From Setophaga petechia (taxonomy: Eukaryota > Chordata > Aves > Passeriformes > Parulidae), in the NCBI GenBank assembly GCA_024362935.1, contig JANCRA010000003.1:50443844-50507843 (forward strand): a stretch of 64,000 nucleotides of DNA, given 5' to 3'. This document shows, piece after piece, positions 12,961 through 22,926 of the stretch. A program made the translations under genes and the position numbers. Position 1 is the first letter of the stretch. The number at the start of each line of letters is the position of its first letter. The notes beneath the pieces were generated by a model, which had not been told where the DNA came from, made no database searches, and was given only the letters and a program-made list of their open reading frames with translations.

Positions 12961-15614
12961 CTACTGTTTGTATCAGGTAAGTATTGCAGGAAAATAGAAA
13001 CGTTGAACTTTCAGCTATAAAATGGAATATAAATTATTTTTATGCACCATGCCACTGTTTCATTCCTTTGCATGGTTGACAACAGGTCTGAATGCTCTTT
13101 CTCCTTTTCATCAGTGGTGTGGTTTTGCTTTCTCCATAAGTTCATACTTCTTCTTTCAATCATTTTAAATAGAAGAGAGAGATGTGTTAAATTTCCTTTC
13201 TCTGAGTACAACATGTACTGCTAGGCTAAAATAAAGGTGGAGAGGTATTTTGATGAAAAGCTGCCTTTTGGGTAAACAGGGCTGCAGCTCTGGAAGGAGG
13301 CTGGCACGTGGGGGAAAATAAATGGTAAACAGCTGGAATACACTTATGATCCTGCAAATCCAAGCTCAGGGGCTGGATTCCTCCAATATCACAGAGTGAA
13401 ATGCATAGAGTCATTGCCAATTGCTACACAATGTCTTTTCTAAACTTCATCTGATGAAGAACTGTAAAATTTAAAAAAAAAAATTAAACATTAAAAGTTA
13501 CTGAATTTAAACTGGTGTCATGGTTTGACGCTGGCACAATGTCAAGAACCTCACCTATGGCTAAGTTTGGATATTGGACAGATTTCAGATATCCCTTTAA
13601 ATACTCCAATGGTTATTTACAGTAGGATTAATTTCATTCACATTGGAGAATACCTATTATGTTTCTTTAGTTTATGCCTAAGCAGCTGTCCAATTAAAGG
13701 GAATCGATCTGCTACAAAACTTGTATCTGAGCATAACCCTGCCCACTGTGCAATAACTCCTTTGTTCCAGAGAGAGAATATACCATATATTTCTGACCTA
13801 GACAGATCTGGGGGCTTTATTCACTGTTTTTATCAATCCTTCCATTCCTTAATAAATTACCTTATCAACCCTCCATAACACAGCATTCCCTCCTGCAGCC
13901 CTGCAGGTCAAAGAAAGGGTTAAAAATTCTCTATCTCTATCTTGATCTCTGCTGAAAATGGTGCACAGGAATGAAATGGTTGCCAATTTGTTTGCAATGC
14001 ATTCTGACTGTACGGGAGTTCTTTTCTGCCTGACAGGCAGGTGAGATCAAAGAGGTGCAGGACAAAAGGGGCTCAGCAGTGATTTGTCAGGGGACGAAAG
14101 GCAGTCCTGTCTGGGAAAGTGGCTGCAGCCCAGAACCAGCCTTCAGATCACTAACAGACTAAAGAAATCATGGCATGAGAAAAAGTACAGCAAAAAAGGT
14201 TCAAAGGTCAGTTTTATTTGGTTTGGATTATTGGTGCCTCCTTTCAAACCAAAGAGCAAGAAGGGGGAAAAAAAGAACAGGCTAATAACCTTTGTTATTG
14301 TCCAGGAAAAAAACTCTTTTGTACACATTGCTCGGGGATTGTCTGTAATTAAAATGCTGTTGTTAGATCCAGGACCTGATTCTGCAAAAGTTTTACTCAT
14401 GTGAGTAATTCTCCATTGCATGAATAGTCTTGTGGGGCTGCTCACGTGAATAAAGATTACTTCCATGACAAAGAGTTTGCAAGTTCAGGCATTACACACG
14501 GGTAGTAGGGGCTGCAGGTGTGCCTGTGTGTGTGTCTGTGTGTCTGCTCAGAGGTGGGTGTCCTTCTTTCTGGGCAAAGAATAGATTTTAATGAGTGACC
14601 TGAAAAAAAAAAAATTACATTTGAAAGCTCAAAATTTCAGGCAAAAGCAAATAATTCTTTATCACTGTTCGCATTCTGCTTCAGGAAAATTTGGGTGATT
14701 ATAAAAGCCACTGTTCTCTTTCAGTCCAGATGTTTGTCTGACAATAACTTCACTGATTTATCTCCGAGGAGCCCTGTGAACCAAAATTATCCAAAGAAAT
14801 ATGTCAGAAAAATAGTCTAAGATTCACTGTTGAGGTATCACAGGTATCAGTTTCTAAGGAGTAATGTTGCACTCAGATGTAGCTGGAGCATAGCCCCAGG
14901 ATCATCATTCATAAATGAATGGACAAGGTGCTCCTGAGACAAACAGGTGATGGTGCCCTGGACCTCAAGTGAGTGATCTGACTCCTCCACATTTCAATTT
15001 ACCCTTTGTCACACAATAAAATATCAGAATGGGTGAGAAGGGAAAAACATTCCTGGAATAGGAACCTCAACTGGTCTGTGCAGGCAGTCAGTGGGTTTAG
15101 TGGATAAGTGTTGAAATCAGAGGACAAGTGATTTCAGAGAAGAAAATAACCCCAAAAGTTTCCACAGACCCTTTTTTCCTTTTTTAAAATCTTTTAGTTT
15201 TTTGAGGTGGTCTATTAAGGCCAAACGACTGGATTACCAAAGAGAGATTCATAGCAACAAACACCCATTGGAGAAAGCAGTGCTCAAACATAAAAACACA
15301 AAAGAACACAAATAAATGCTGACTCTGCCTCCTGTAACTCGCTAAAGAATGGATTCTGACAGATCCATCAATTCTTTTTAAGTGAGTCACAAGAAGAACT
15401 CTGCTCTGTACATACCTGCCAGAAAGCAGGTCTTAGTAAAGCTCTCTAAGATGCCACATCTATAGGACGCAACTCCTCTGTCTTGGGAGTCTCTGATTTA
15501 TTTTTCTCTAAAAGAAATCAACTTTACTTACCAGTCAGTCATCCCAGCTAGAGGAGAGAAAGCAGATTTTATATTTATATAATATATTTCTATTGACAGG
15601 TTATTTACAGCAAA

Positions 15615-15666
15615 TTTATATATTTATATTTATATTTATATTTATATTTATATTTATATTTATATT
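15615..15666. repeat. (TTTATA)n hexanucleotide repeat
   Basis: About eight hexamer units, preceded by related AT-rich sequence from 15570. Confidence 0.93.
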
Positions 15667-18559
15667 GGATCATTTTGCTAATTTGGGTCACCACTTCTAT
15701 GATATTTTTCTGAGGACAAGAGAAACTGTAGAAGACTGTCTCAGATTATAAAATGCACATTAGATTACACACTGTTCAATTATTGAATCTCCCTCTTTAT
15801 GTTACAGGTGGAAAATACACCTTCAGTTCCAGCAGCTCAGGAGGCCAAATTGGGTTGAAACAAGAGACACAAATTGTTTTATCTACCCCATACTTTCTTA
15901 GATGCACTGTCTTAGGTACAGGATATCTACAACATGGTATTAATCAGTTGATTAGTACCCTAATTAATGGAACTGCTATGAAAAAAAATTTAAGTGCAGC
16001 AGAAGAGCACCAGAGGAGCTGAGGCCACACCTGCTAATGTGGGGTAACCAGTGGCAGAACAGGAGAGATTAATTCCTCCTTGTTGGCTTGGCCTGTTTGG
16101 AGGATTTAAGTAGTAGGACTTCTGCTGCCACAAAATAGGAAAAAAAGATTAAGACAGGCAATATATGTTTTTTTTCTCTCAGCAGAAAAAAAACATATAT
16201 TTTCATGTTTCATTTTCATTAAAAACATTTTCATATTTCCTCTATGGAGTTCCAGGTCTAGCAAGAGAGATTTTCAATCCCCCTGTGGGATTAAATGCCC
16301 ACTTTGGGAAGGGTCCATATCAAGTGGAGACCACTTTCCTGCTGGCTTGGCTGAGCTCCAGAGCCTGATCCCAGGTTCGGTTCTCCTTGACTGCAGAACC
16401 TTCTGGAGAGGAGCAGAATGACACTGATTCCATCCCAAGCTTCTCCAGGTGTGTCCTGAGTTCCTCCCACCTGCCCCACAGAGGTGGAACAGAGAGGTCA
16501 TGGCCACTGTGTGAAACTCAGTAATAAAAAGAGAGGTCTTAGAGCCATGGCCTCTGGAGAAAAATTCCATATTTGCACTCCCAGGAGTTATTCATTGCTC
16601 CATTTTGTGTCCCACCCAGGCTCTGAGAGATAAATGCAGGGAGTACAAAAGGGAAATATCCTTTCAGCTCATTCTCTTTGCACTGCACCTTTCCCTTTCA
16701 CCATTCCTCTGTGGCATCCTGGTTTGTGTGGTGCAGGAACACATCTGGGATCATTGCCCTGGGACAAATGCCTCACCTCTTCCCCTGTGGGAAAAGAGGA
16801 ATTCTGCTGAAATTCATCTAAGCTACTAACTCTGTGTTTCTGTTGCTCTCCCCATCAGCTTTTTTTAGAATCACACAGCCTTTCCTTGCCTGTATTTCTC
16901 CTGATTCCTTGGCCCCATTGCTTATCCCTGGAGACAGGAGGAACTTTAAGACACTTTGCATTGTGGCCTTCTGAGGACAACACATAACCACAGGTGGGAT
17001 TTTTGGGAAAACCCCAGGTGTATGATGCAAACCTTGATCTGAAGGGGTCTTCCCAGAAGAGTTTAAATGCAGCAGTTGCTGATCTTGGTGGAGTGGATCA
17101 TTCCTGGCACCAGTGCTCTCTCCCCCAGGGACAAATGTCCATGCATGTGGCATTTCCCTAAGGCAGCCACTTCCAGGTTTTATCCCTGGTGCTTGGGCAC
17201 CCCATGCACAGACCCACGCCTGACCCCTGTGCCTGTCATCTGATTTTGCAAAGTGTTGATCCAGGCACAGCTTGGAGAGAGAGAGAGATCTTTTATCTCT
17301 GGGTAACCCAATTCCCAAAGATCTGCAGGGCTGAGTGAGATCCTAACAAGCCTCTGATTGTGAAAGCAACAGGGGGGATAAATTCTAAAAGTAGTAGGAG
17401 ATTTGTCTGAGCAGCAGGTCCTTCAGGCACAAAGTGCAATTTCATCATGGATATGGGCCAGATATTTCTCCCAGGTACACCAGGCTCCTGTGAAAATCAG
17501 AAGAAACTCTTTGATTTCAAAAACACGTGCTGTGCTACCAAAAAAAAAGGAGTAAAGTTTTTCCTGGCTATGAAGTTTTTCAGGCTATTAAGTGAGGATT
17601 GAGATATCAAAGGTGTGAAGCAGGTATGCTAACACAGTCTCCAGGTTACCCCCAAATTACATTTCTATAGTTTTTGCACTCCCTGTCTCCTCTTCTGGAC
17701 TATTGCTTATCTTTGTGTTTGGCTGTTTTCGTGGCTGTGGTTTACAGTTCTGCATGAGCCTGAATATGCCCATTGTAGCCTGCTTTGAGCCTGCCACAGA
17801 CCTGCCCCAGCCACATGACAGCCATCTAAACCTCACCACTGCACATTTTTCTCTGTTACATTTCTTCTACTGTTTCCTTTGTGTCTTGTGTTGAAAAGGA
17901 GTAAGCAACAGAGGGTAAAATATTGGGGTTTTTTCCTCCTTTAATGTTGCTGCACTCATTGTTTTGAATATTTTCATTCAGTAAACCATTAAGAGATTAT
18001 CAGAGCAGGACAGAAAATTATTTTTTTCGTAATAAGATTGGGCCTGATCCAAATTCACTGATATTAAAGAAAAGGCTCTTAGTGAATTCCATGGACTTTG
18101 AATGAAGGATTAATCCCTTGGTCCTCAGACAGAGAAACTCACCAACCTTGGTAAGAATTTAGTAGGAGTAAGGAATTTAGGCACTTGCATCTTGAAATAT
18201 TAATAATGGCAACAACAACAACAAAAATAGATCTCAATTATATAATGTTTTAACCAAAATACAGAAGATTAAAACTTGTAAACTAATTTACTGTCAGAAG
18301 GGCAATATAGCAGGAGCTCACATAGTATGTGTAGAATCAGCTGTCATCCTAAAGACCTCAGATTGTTTGTTCATAAACTGCAAAAAAGAGCTACTATAAA
18401 AGTGAAAAACATCTCATATGAGCGAATAAAGGGAAAATTATTTTATGTGTTTAGCATTTCATTTAGAGCTTTCTTTCTGCATAATTTCATTGGAAATTAC
18501 CTATATCTCATTCTCCCCACCTGGAAAAGCAACCTGAACTTCAAAACTGTGACTTTCCT

Positions 18560-19200
18560 CTCAGGAACTTTCCTCCTCCTCCTCCACCCTGCCTGCATCC
18601 TGCTTTTGGGGAGCCACCAGTGCCCAACACAACAAAGAGCATTGCCTGCCCCTATGGACCAGGGCAACGCGATGCTGTGTGGTCTGGAAAGTCATTTAAA
18701 CAAGATTATATTGTTCGCGGGGTGCAGAATAACCCCGCCAGGACAGCACAAAGAAAACAAAATACAGCCGAAAGAAATCAATTGGATTTCAGGGGCTCCT
18801 CCCGGTGCCAGCAGGTGTGCGGGGACTGCAGCAGGGAGAGCCCCGCTCGGAGGATGCCATCAGCGCATCGCAAACAAACACCTCGGCAGCACCGCGCCTG
18901 TTTTCTTTGGGACCTTCCCACGCTCCGCAGCTGAGCTGGGATGGATTTTTAATTGGAGAAGGAGAGCGATTTTTTTTTCTTTTTTTTTTTTTTTCTTTTT
19001 TTTTTCCCCTGCTGGGGGCTCCACCCACCGCCTCGGTATTTATTGCTCTACAAATTGTGACTTCCTTCTCCTTCGAGTAACGGGCCGGTCGTAAATCAGC
19101 GCTGGGCGCGGAGGAGCAGCAGCACATCCTGATTCACAGCCCCATCGCTGCGAGATGGGTGTTTGTGGAGTTTATTACAGCTTAAAGGTGGCGCTTGCAA
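18560..19200. promoter_or_regulatory. GC-rich CpG-containing block 3.5-4 kb upstream of FGF3
   Basis: CpG frequency rises at 18660-18930 and 19080-19150 relative to the flank. A 40-nt T-rich run lies at 18970-19006. No protein domain is visible in the frames. It could be a distal promoter, enhancer or non-coding RNA start, but this is inference from composition only. Confidence 0.35.
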
Positions 19201-19290
19201 AGTTTTGTCCTTTTTTTTTTTATGTTTAAGCTTAGGTAATACTAAAATAAAAATTGCGTTTCCATAAAGATCTTAGACGTCCATATCCGA

Positions 19291-19489
19291 ATAGATATAT
19301 ATAAATATACATCTACACATATATATTATATATATATACACATATATATTTTATATAAAAAATATATACTATATACATATATTATATAAATATATACACA
19401 TATATTATATAAAAATATAATATATATTTATATAAAGATATATTATATATATATATTTATATATTATATATAAATATATATAATATATA
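19291..19489. repeat. AT-rich satellite (TATA-type)
   Basis: About 200 nt almost purely A and T, made of tatatata and atataaat motifs. Confidence 0.93.
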
Positions 19490-19651
19490 TTCCTTCTTGG
19501 AGGGTAATTAGTTCAGAGTACGAGTGCATCACATGCTTACAAGGATAAAATCCGTCTCTGTCTCAAATACTCTCTTTCACCCAATGGCTTTGTAGGAGAA
19601 ACTCTTGGTTTATGGCTAAACTGAGAGAAGCCTTCGAAATACCCCGTTAGC

Positions 19652-19712
19652 AAAAAAAAAAAAAAAAAAAAAAAAAAACCAAAAAAAAAAACCCCCAAAA
19701 AAAACCCCACAA
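19652..19712. repeat. Poly-A tract with C interruptions
   Basis: An A-run of about 26 nt followed by A-rich sequence with short C-runs. Confidence 0.93.
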
Positions 19713-21839
19713 AAAGAAAAACAGATCCCTACCGCGTTCCATTTAACATCACACACTTCGAGCGAATTAGAAGATCATTATCAGCCGTAATTCTGATTTA
19801 GTTAGGTACGGTCTAGAGCCTCTTCTCCCCCCCCACCACGTGAAGTGACAGACTCGAACCGCTCTCTGATTATTACTTTGGGGCTACAGGGAGCTCTGGG
19901 GGCATAATTAAAAATATTTCCAGAAAGACTCGGTGGACCACATCTGACGTCGCAGGCCCTGTTAGAACCAGACCACATCAAAGGGACCCTTTTTGTTTTC
20001 AGAAATGGTCACCAGACAAACTTAAAATATACAAGAGTTGAGCTTATGTTTTATTGCAGAGATGTCTGAGCGGAGCGAAACGACTTTGGGAGCGCTGCTC
20101 CGGGTGGGACGAGGTAGTTACGGCCCTTTGATATTTCCGTGGGGGTCGGGTGGGTTTCATTTGAGAGGGGGACCATTAATGATGGACCTGCGAGTGCTCC
20201 CCTCCCTAACAAGCGGAATCCACATCGCTCGGGAAGCCCGGCTGCGGCAGATGCCCAGGGCGGAAAGATTTGCGGCTGATGGCGCTAATTATGAAAATGC
20301 GATCAAGATGGAAACAATTTGAGCAAAAGTCATTAGCGTGTTACTCTTCCACCCACCGGTCTTTGGGGTTTATTGCTGCGGCGGGGGGCGGGAGGAGGAT
20401 CTTGCGGGATTGGTGTGGGGCTTTTTGCAGAGCGCTAATGAAAATGCCCTGCGAATCCCGAGCCGGAAAATGTCAGATGCGCATCCACAGGGCGATGCAC
20501 CAGGCTCGGGACAGAGCCCAGGTTTGCTCTTAAGAGATCGCTGTAATTAGTGTCAGTAATTGCGCTTTATCTTCTCTTCAAGCGGTGCCGGTGAAAGCAT
20601 CTTTCAGGAGACTCGTGGCACGCTAAGAGTTATTTTTCTGTTGCCTCAGTTGTCTCCGTAGCCCGTCAGAGGTTACGAGTACCCAGGAGACGATTTACGG
20701 AGCATCCCCGAGAGGAAGGTTTTCCACAGAGGTGCTTCTTTTAGGAGAGACTGGAGGATTTGACCAGCAAGAAACACCCCTCACTCCATACACTCCAAAA
20801 TTGGGGTCCTGCACGTTTAAGATTTTAATTTCTTTACTTGCATACACTGCTTTTTTATCTTCCAATGGATACACCGGGACCACTTGACTGCCTGGCAGTG
20901 GCATTGTAGGAGAACAGCAATAAAGAATTAATTGTACAAACATTTATCATCCCCAGATCAAACTCTCCTTGTGAGGCTGGGGCTTAACGTGCGGAGAAGA
21001 AAAGGGGGAGGAAGGGTGGTAATGGCGGAGAGGGTGCTTGTGGGTTTTTTGGTGTGTTTCCTTTTATTCCAGACGACTGTATAATGAAAATCCTTTTAGC
21101 CTTGAAGAACTACTAAATAAGCACAGCTTAAAACGGGGGGTAGCTTTCGAGACAGTTTCGTCCTCCTACCATTCCTTTTAGGAAAAGGTCGTACCCCTTC
21201 CCTTATTTTCCCGCTAGTAAAAGCTTCCCTTTAAAAAGAAGTCTTTGACGTGTAAGAAAATCCCCCTGCTCGACATAGGAAGGTATTTAAAAAAATTTAT
21301 AGACCTCTTCATGTTCGCCAGTTCCGGAAAAAAAAAAGAAATTATATTGATCAAGGTCAAATGCTCGAATTGTGACGTGACTCACTTCAAAGGTGTATTT
21401 GTGTGCCCTTCAAGCACATTAATACTAATTATCTCTCAAACACTTCCCCAAAACTCCTACTGCCTGTTTCAGATGCAAATCTAATTAACGAGCTGCCTTT
21501 GAGGAGCACGCAGGGACAGCGTAATTCACGGAGCTGTTGAACCTTTTGCCTTCTTTTATATTTATTTATAGGTAGCTCCATCCTCTTTTGAAAGCGTAGG
21601 CAGTGGTGTGAAGCGACAGGATAGCGAGGGCAGCTCCGCGCCAGCTAATGAGACTTTCCAGGCGCTTTCCAGGAGTCAAGGAAAAGGATTAGCTGCGACT
21701 TCTTGCAAATGCACTCAGGGATGTACATCAGAACACTTGCCTTACTTTGCCTAAGTTAATTTGGGAATGATTAAATCGTGAAAGCTCTATCTAAACAACG
21801 CCTAATAGTCCTAAGCGTGAGCTGAATGATTTGGGAATG
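19713..21839. promoter_or_regulatory. Repeat-free upstream region of FGF3
   Basis: No mobile elements or simple repeats are seen over 2.1 kb, while CpG and homeodomain-type TAAT sites are frequent. Motifs include an E-box CACGTG (19838-19843), a TGACGTCG CRE-like site near 19946, paired gcgctaat-gaaaatgc motifs (20282-20300 and 20432-20447), and an octamer ATGCAAAT directly followed by a TAATTA site (21474-21488). It is a good candidate for FGF3 enhancers. Conservation was not tested. Confidence 0.4.
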
Positions 21840-22304
21840 GCTGTTTGTGCTGCTCACCGGGGGCAGAGCAGGGCACCCGCACACGCAGAGCGAATCCCGA
21901 GTGCGAGCCCGGGGGGTTTTCTGCCCCCAGCGCCTCCCGGGGAGCCGGGACCCGCACCCCCTCCCTCACTCCCCTTCCTTTAACACTCCCCAAAGCCTCC
22001 TCCCGAGGATGCTGCCTCGGAGCTTCATCATCCCCCCCGTCCATCCCCATCCTCGGCTCGGCGGAGGCTCCGCGGGGCGGGCGGCCCCCGTGCGGGGGTG
22101 TGCGGTGTGAGAGAGAGAGAGAGAGAGGGAGATGCTGTGTAATTTTATCCACGCTGCACTCTGGGAGTTCACACGAGACTGATACCTTTTGCCTCCTCTG
22201 CTCTGTATCAATTGGTCGCAGATCAGGCTATTGTTGCAGGAAGCTCCTTTTATTTCTATGCTCCGTCGATCAACTATTTTCCCCGCAGTCTCTTGCCGAA
22301 ATTC

Positions 22305-22362
22305 AGAGGCTCCCTCCCTCCTTCCCTCTCTCCCTCCCTCCCTCTCTCTCTCCCTCCTTGCC
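22305..22362. repeat. Polypyrimidine CT-rich tract upstream of FGF3
   Basis: About 58 nt made mostly of CCCT and CTCT units, 315-370 nt upstream of the FGF3 start codon. Such tracts can bind GAGA-type or PCBP factors or form triplex DNA. No function is shown here. Confidence 0.8.
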
Positions 22363-22500
22363 TCTCTGTCTCACGCATGCCGTCTGTCTAACTGGAAATC
22401 CAAGGAGAAGGCTGATCACGGCAGCTGCGTGTAACACAAACAGCTGGGACTCTTCGGTGGCCTTTGCCGATGTCTATTGATTTAAGTAAATCTGAGACAG

Positions 22501-22507
22501 ATAAAAG
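22501..22507 (+). promoter_or_regulatory. Possible TATA-like element of FGF3
   Basis: The sequence ATAAAAG followed by GGCC lies 176 nt upstream of the FGF3 AUG. An inverted CCAAT box (ATTGG) is at 22211-22215. Mammalian Fgf3 is known to use several promoters, so this is only one candidate. Transcription would begin near 22530 if it is used. Confidence 0.35.
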
Positions 22508-22602
22508 GGCCGGATCGAGGCTGATAAAACCTCGCCGATGCTGCGCGGCTCGGAGCAGCGTGCGCTCGGCATCTCCGGAGCGCTGCTGACAAGACGCCTT
22601 TA

Positions 22603-22686
22603 ATGGGACCCCTGGTGCCTCTCGCTGCGTGCCTCGCTCTCCCCGGCAGACCAAGCGCTGCGGCCACCATGCCACGATGGTCATAA
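22603..22686 (+). other. Upstream ORF overlapping the FGF3 start codon
   Basis: An AUG at 22603 opens a 27-codon frame that ends in TAA at 22684-22686, so it overlaps the FGF3 start by 10 nt in another frame. A second AUG of the same frame at 22669 sits in a near-perfect Kozak context (GCCACCATGC), only 8 nt before the FGF3 AUG. If the mRNA starts near 22530, ribosomes meet both before FGF3. Translation is not shown by the sequence. Confidence 0.55.
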
Positions 22687-22926
22687 TCTGGATCCTGTTC
22701 CTGACCCTGCTGCAGGAGCCGCGCTCCCCGGGCCGGGCCGCGGCCGCGCCCGAGCCCGCCGGAGCCGCGCCCCGGCCGCGCCGGGATGCGGGGGGACGCG
22801 GCGGCGTCTACGAGCACCTCGGGGGAGCGCCCCGCCGCAGGAAGCTCTACTGTGCCACCAAGTACCACCTGCAGATCCACCCCAGCGGCAGGATCAACGG
22901 CACCCTGGAGAAGAACAGCGCCTTCA
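22677..22926 (+). CDS. FGF3: FGF3 exon 1, coding part
   Basis: Encodes residues 1-83 plus the first base of Ser84, so the intron is phase 1. It contains the signal peptide, an Ala/Pro/Arg-rich linker (residues 20-38) and the start of the beta-trefoil. The exon ends in TTC-A followed by the donor gtgagt. The segment LEKNSAF has one residue more than the human LENSAY. Confidence 0.95.

Larger units (their letters stand above)
12560..18559. other. Intergenic, no gene seen
   Basis: Holds (AT)n at 12904-12959 and (TTTATA)n at 15615-15666. A possible LTR start lies at 13516. Frames up to 166 codons (minus strand 16818-17318) show no recognised domain. Confidence 0.65.
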
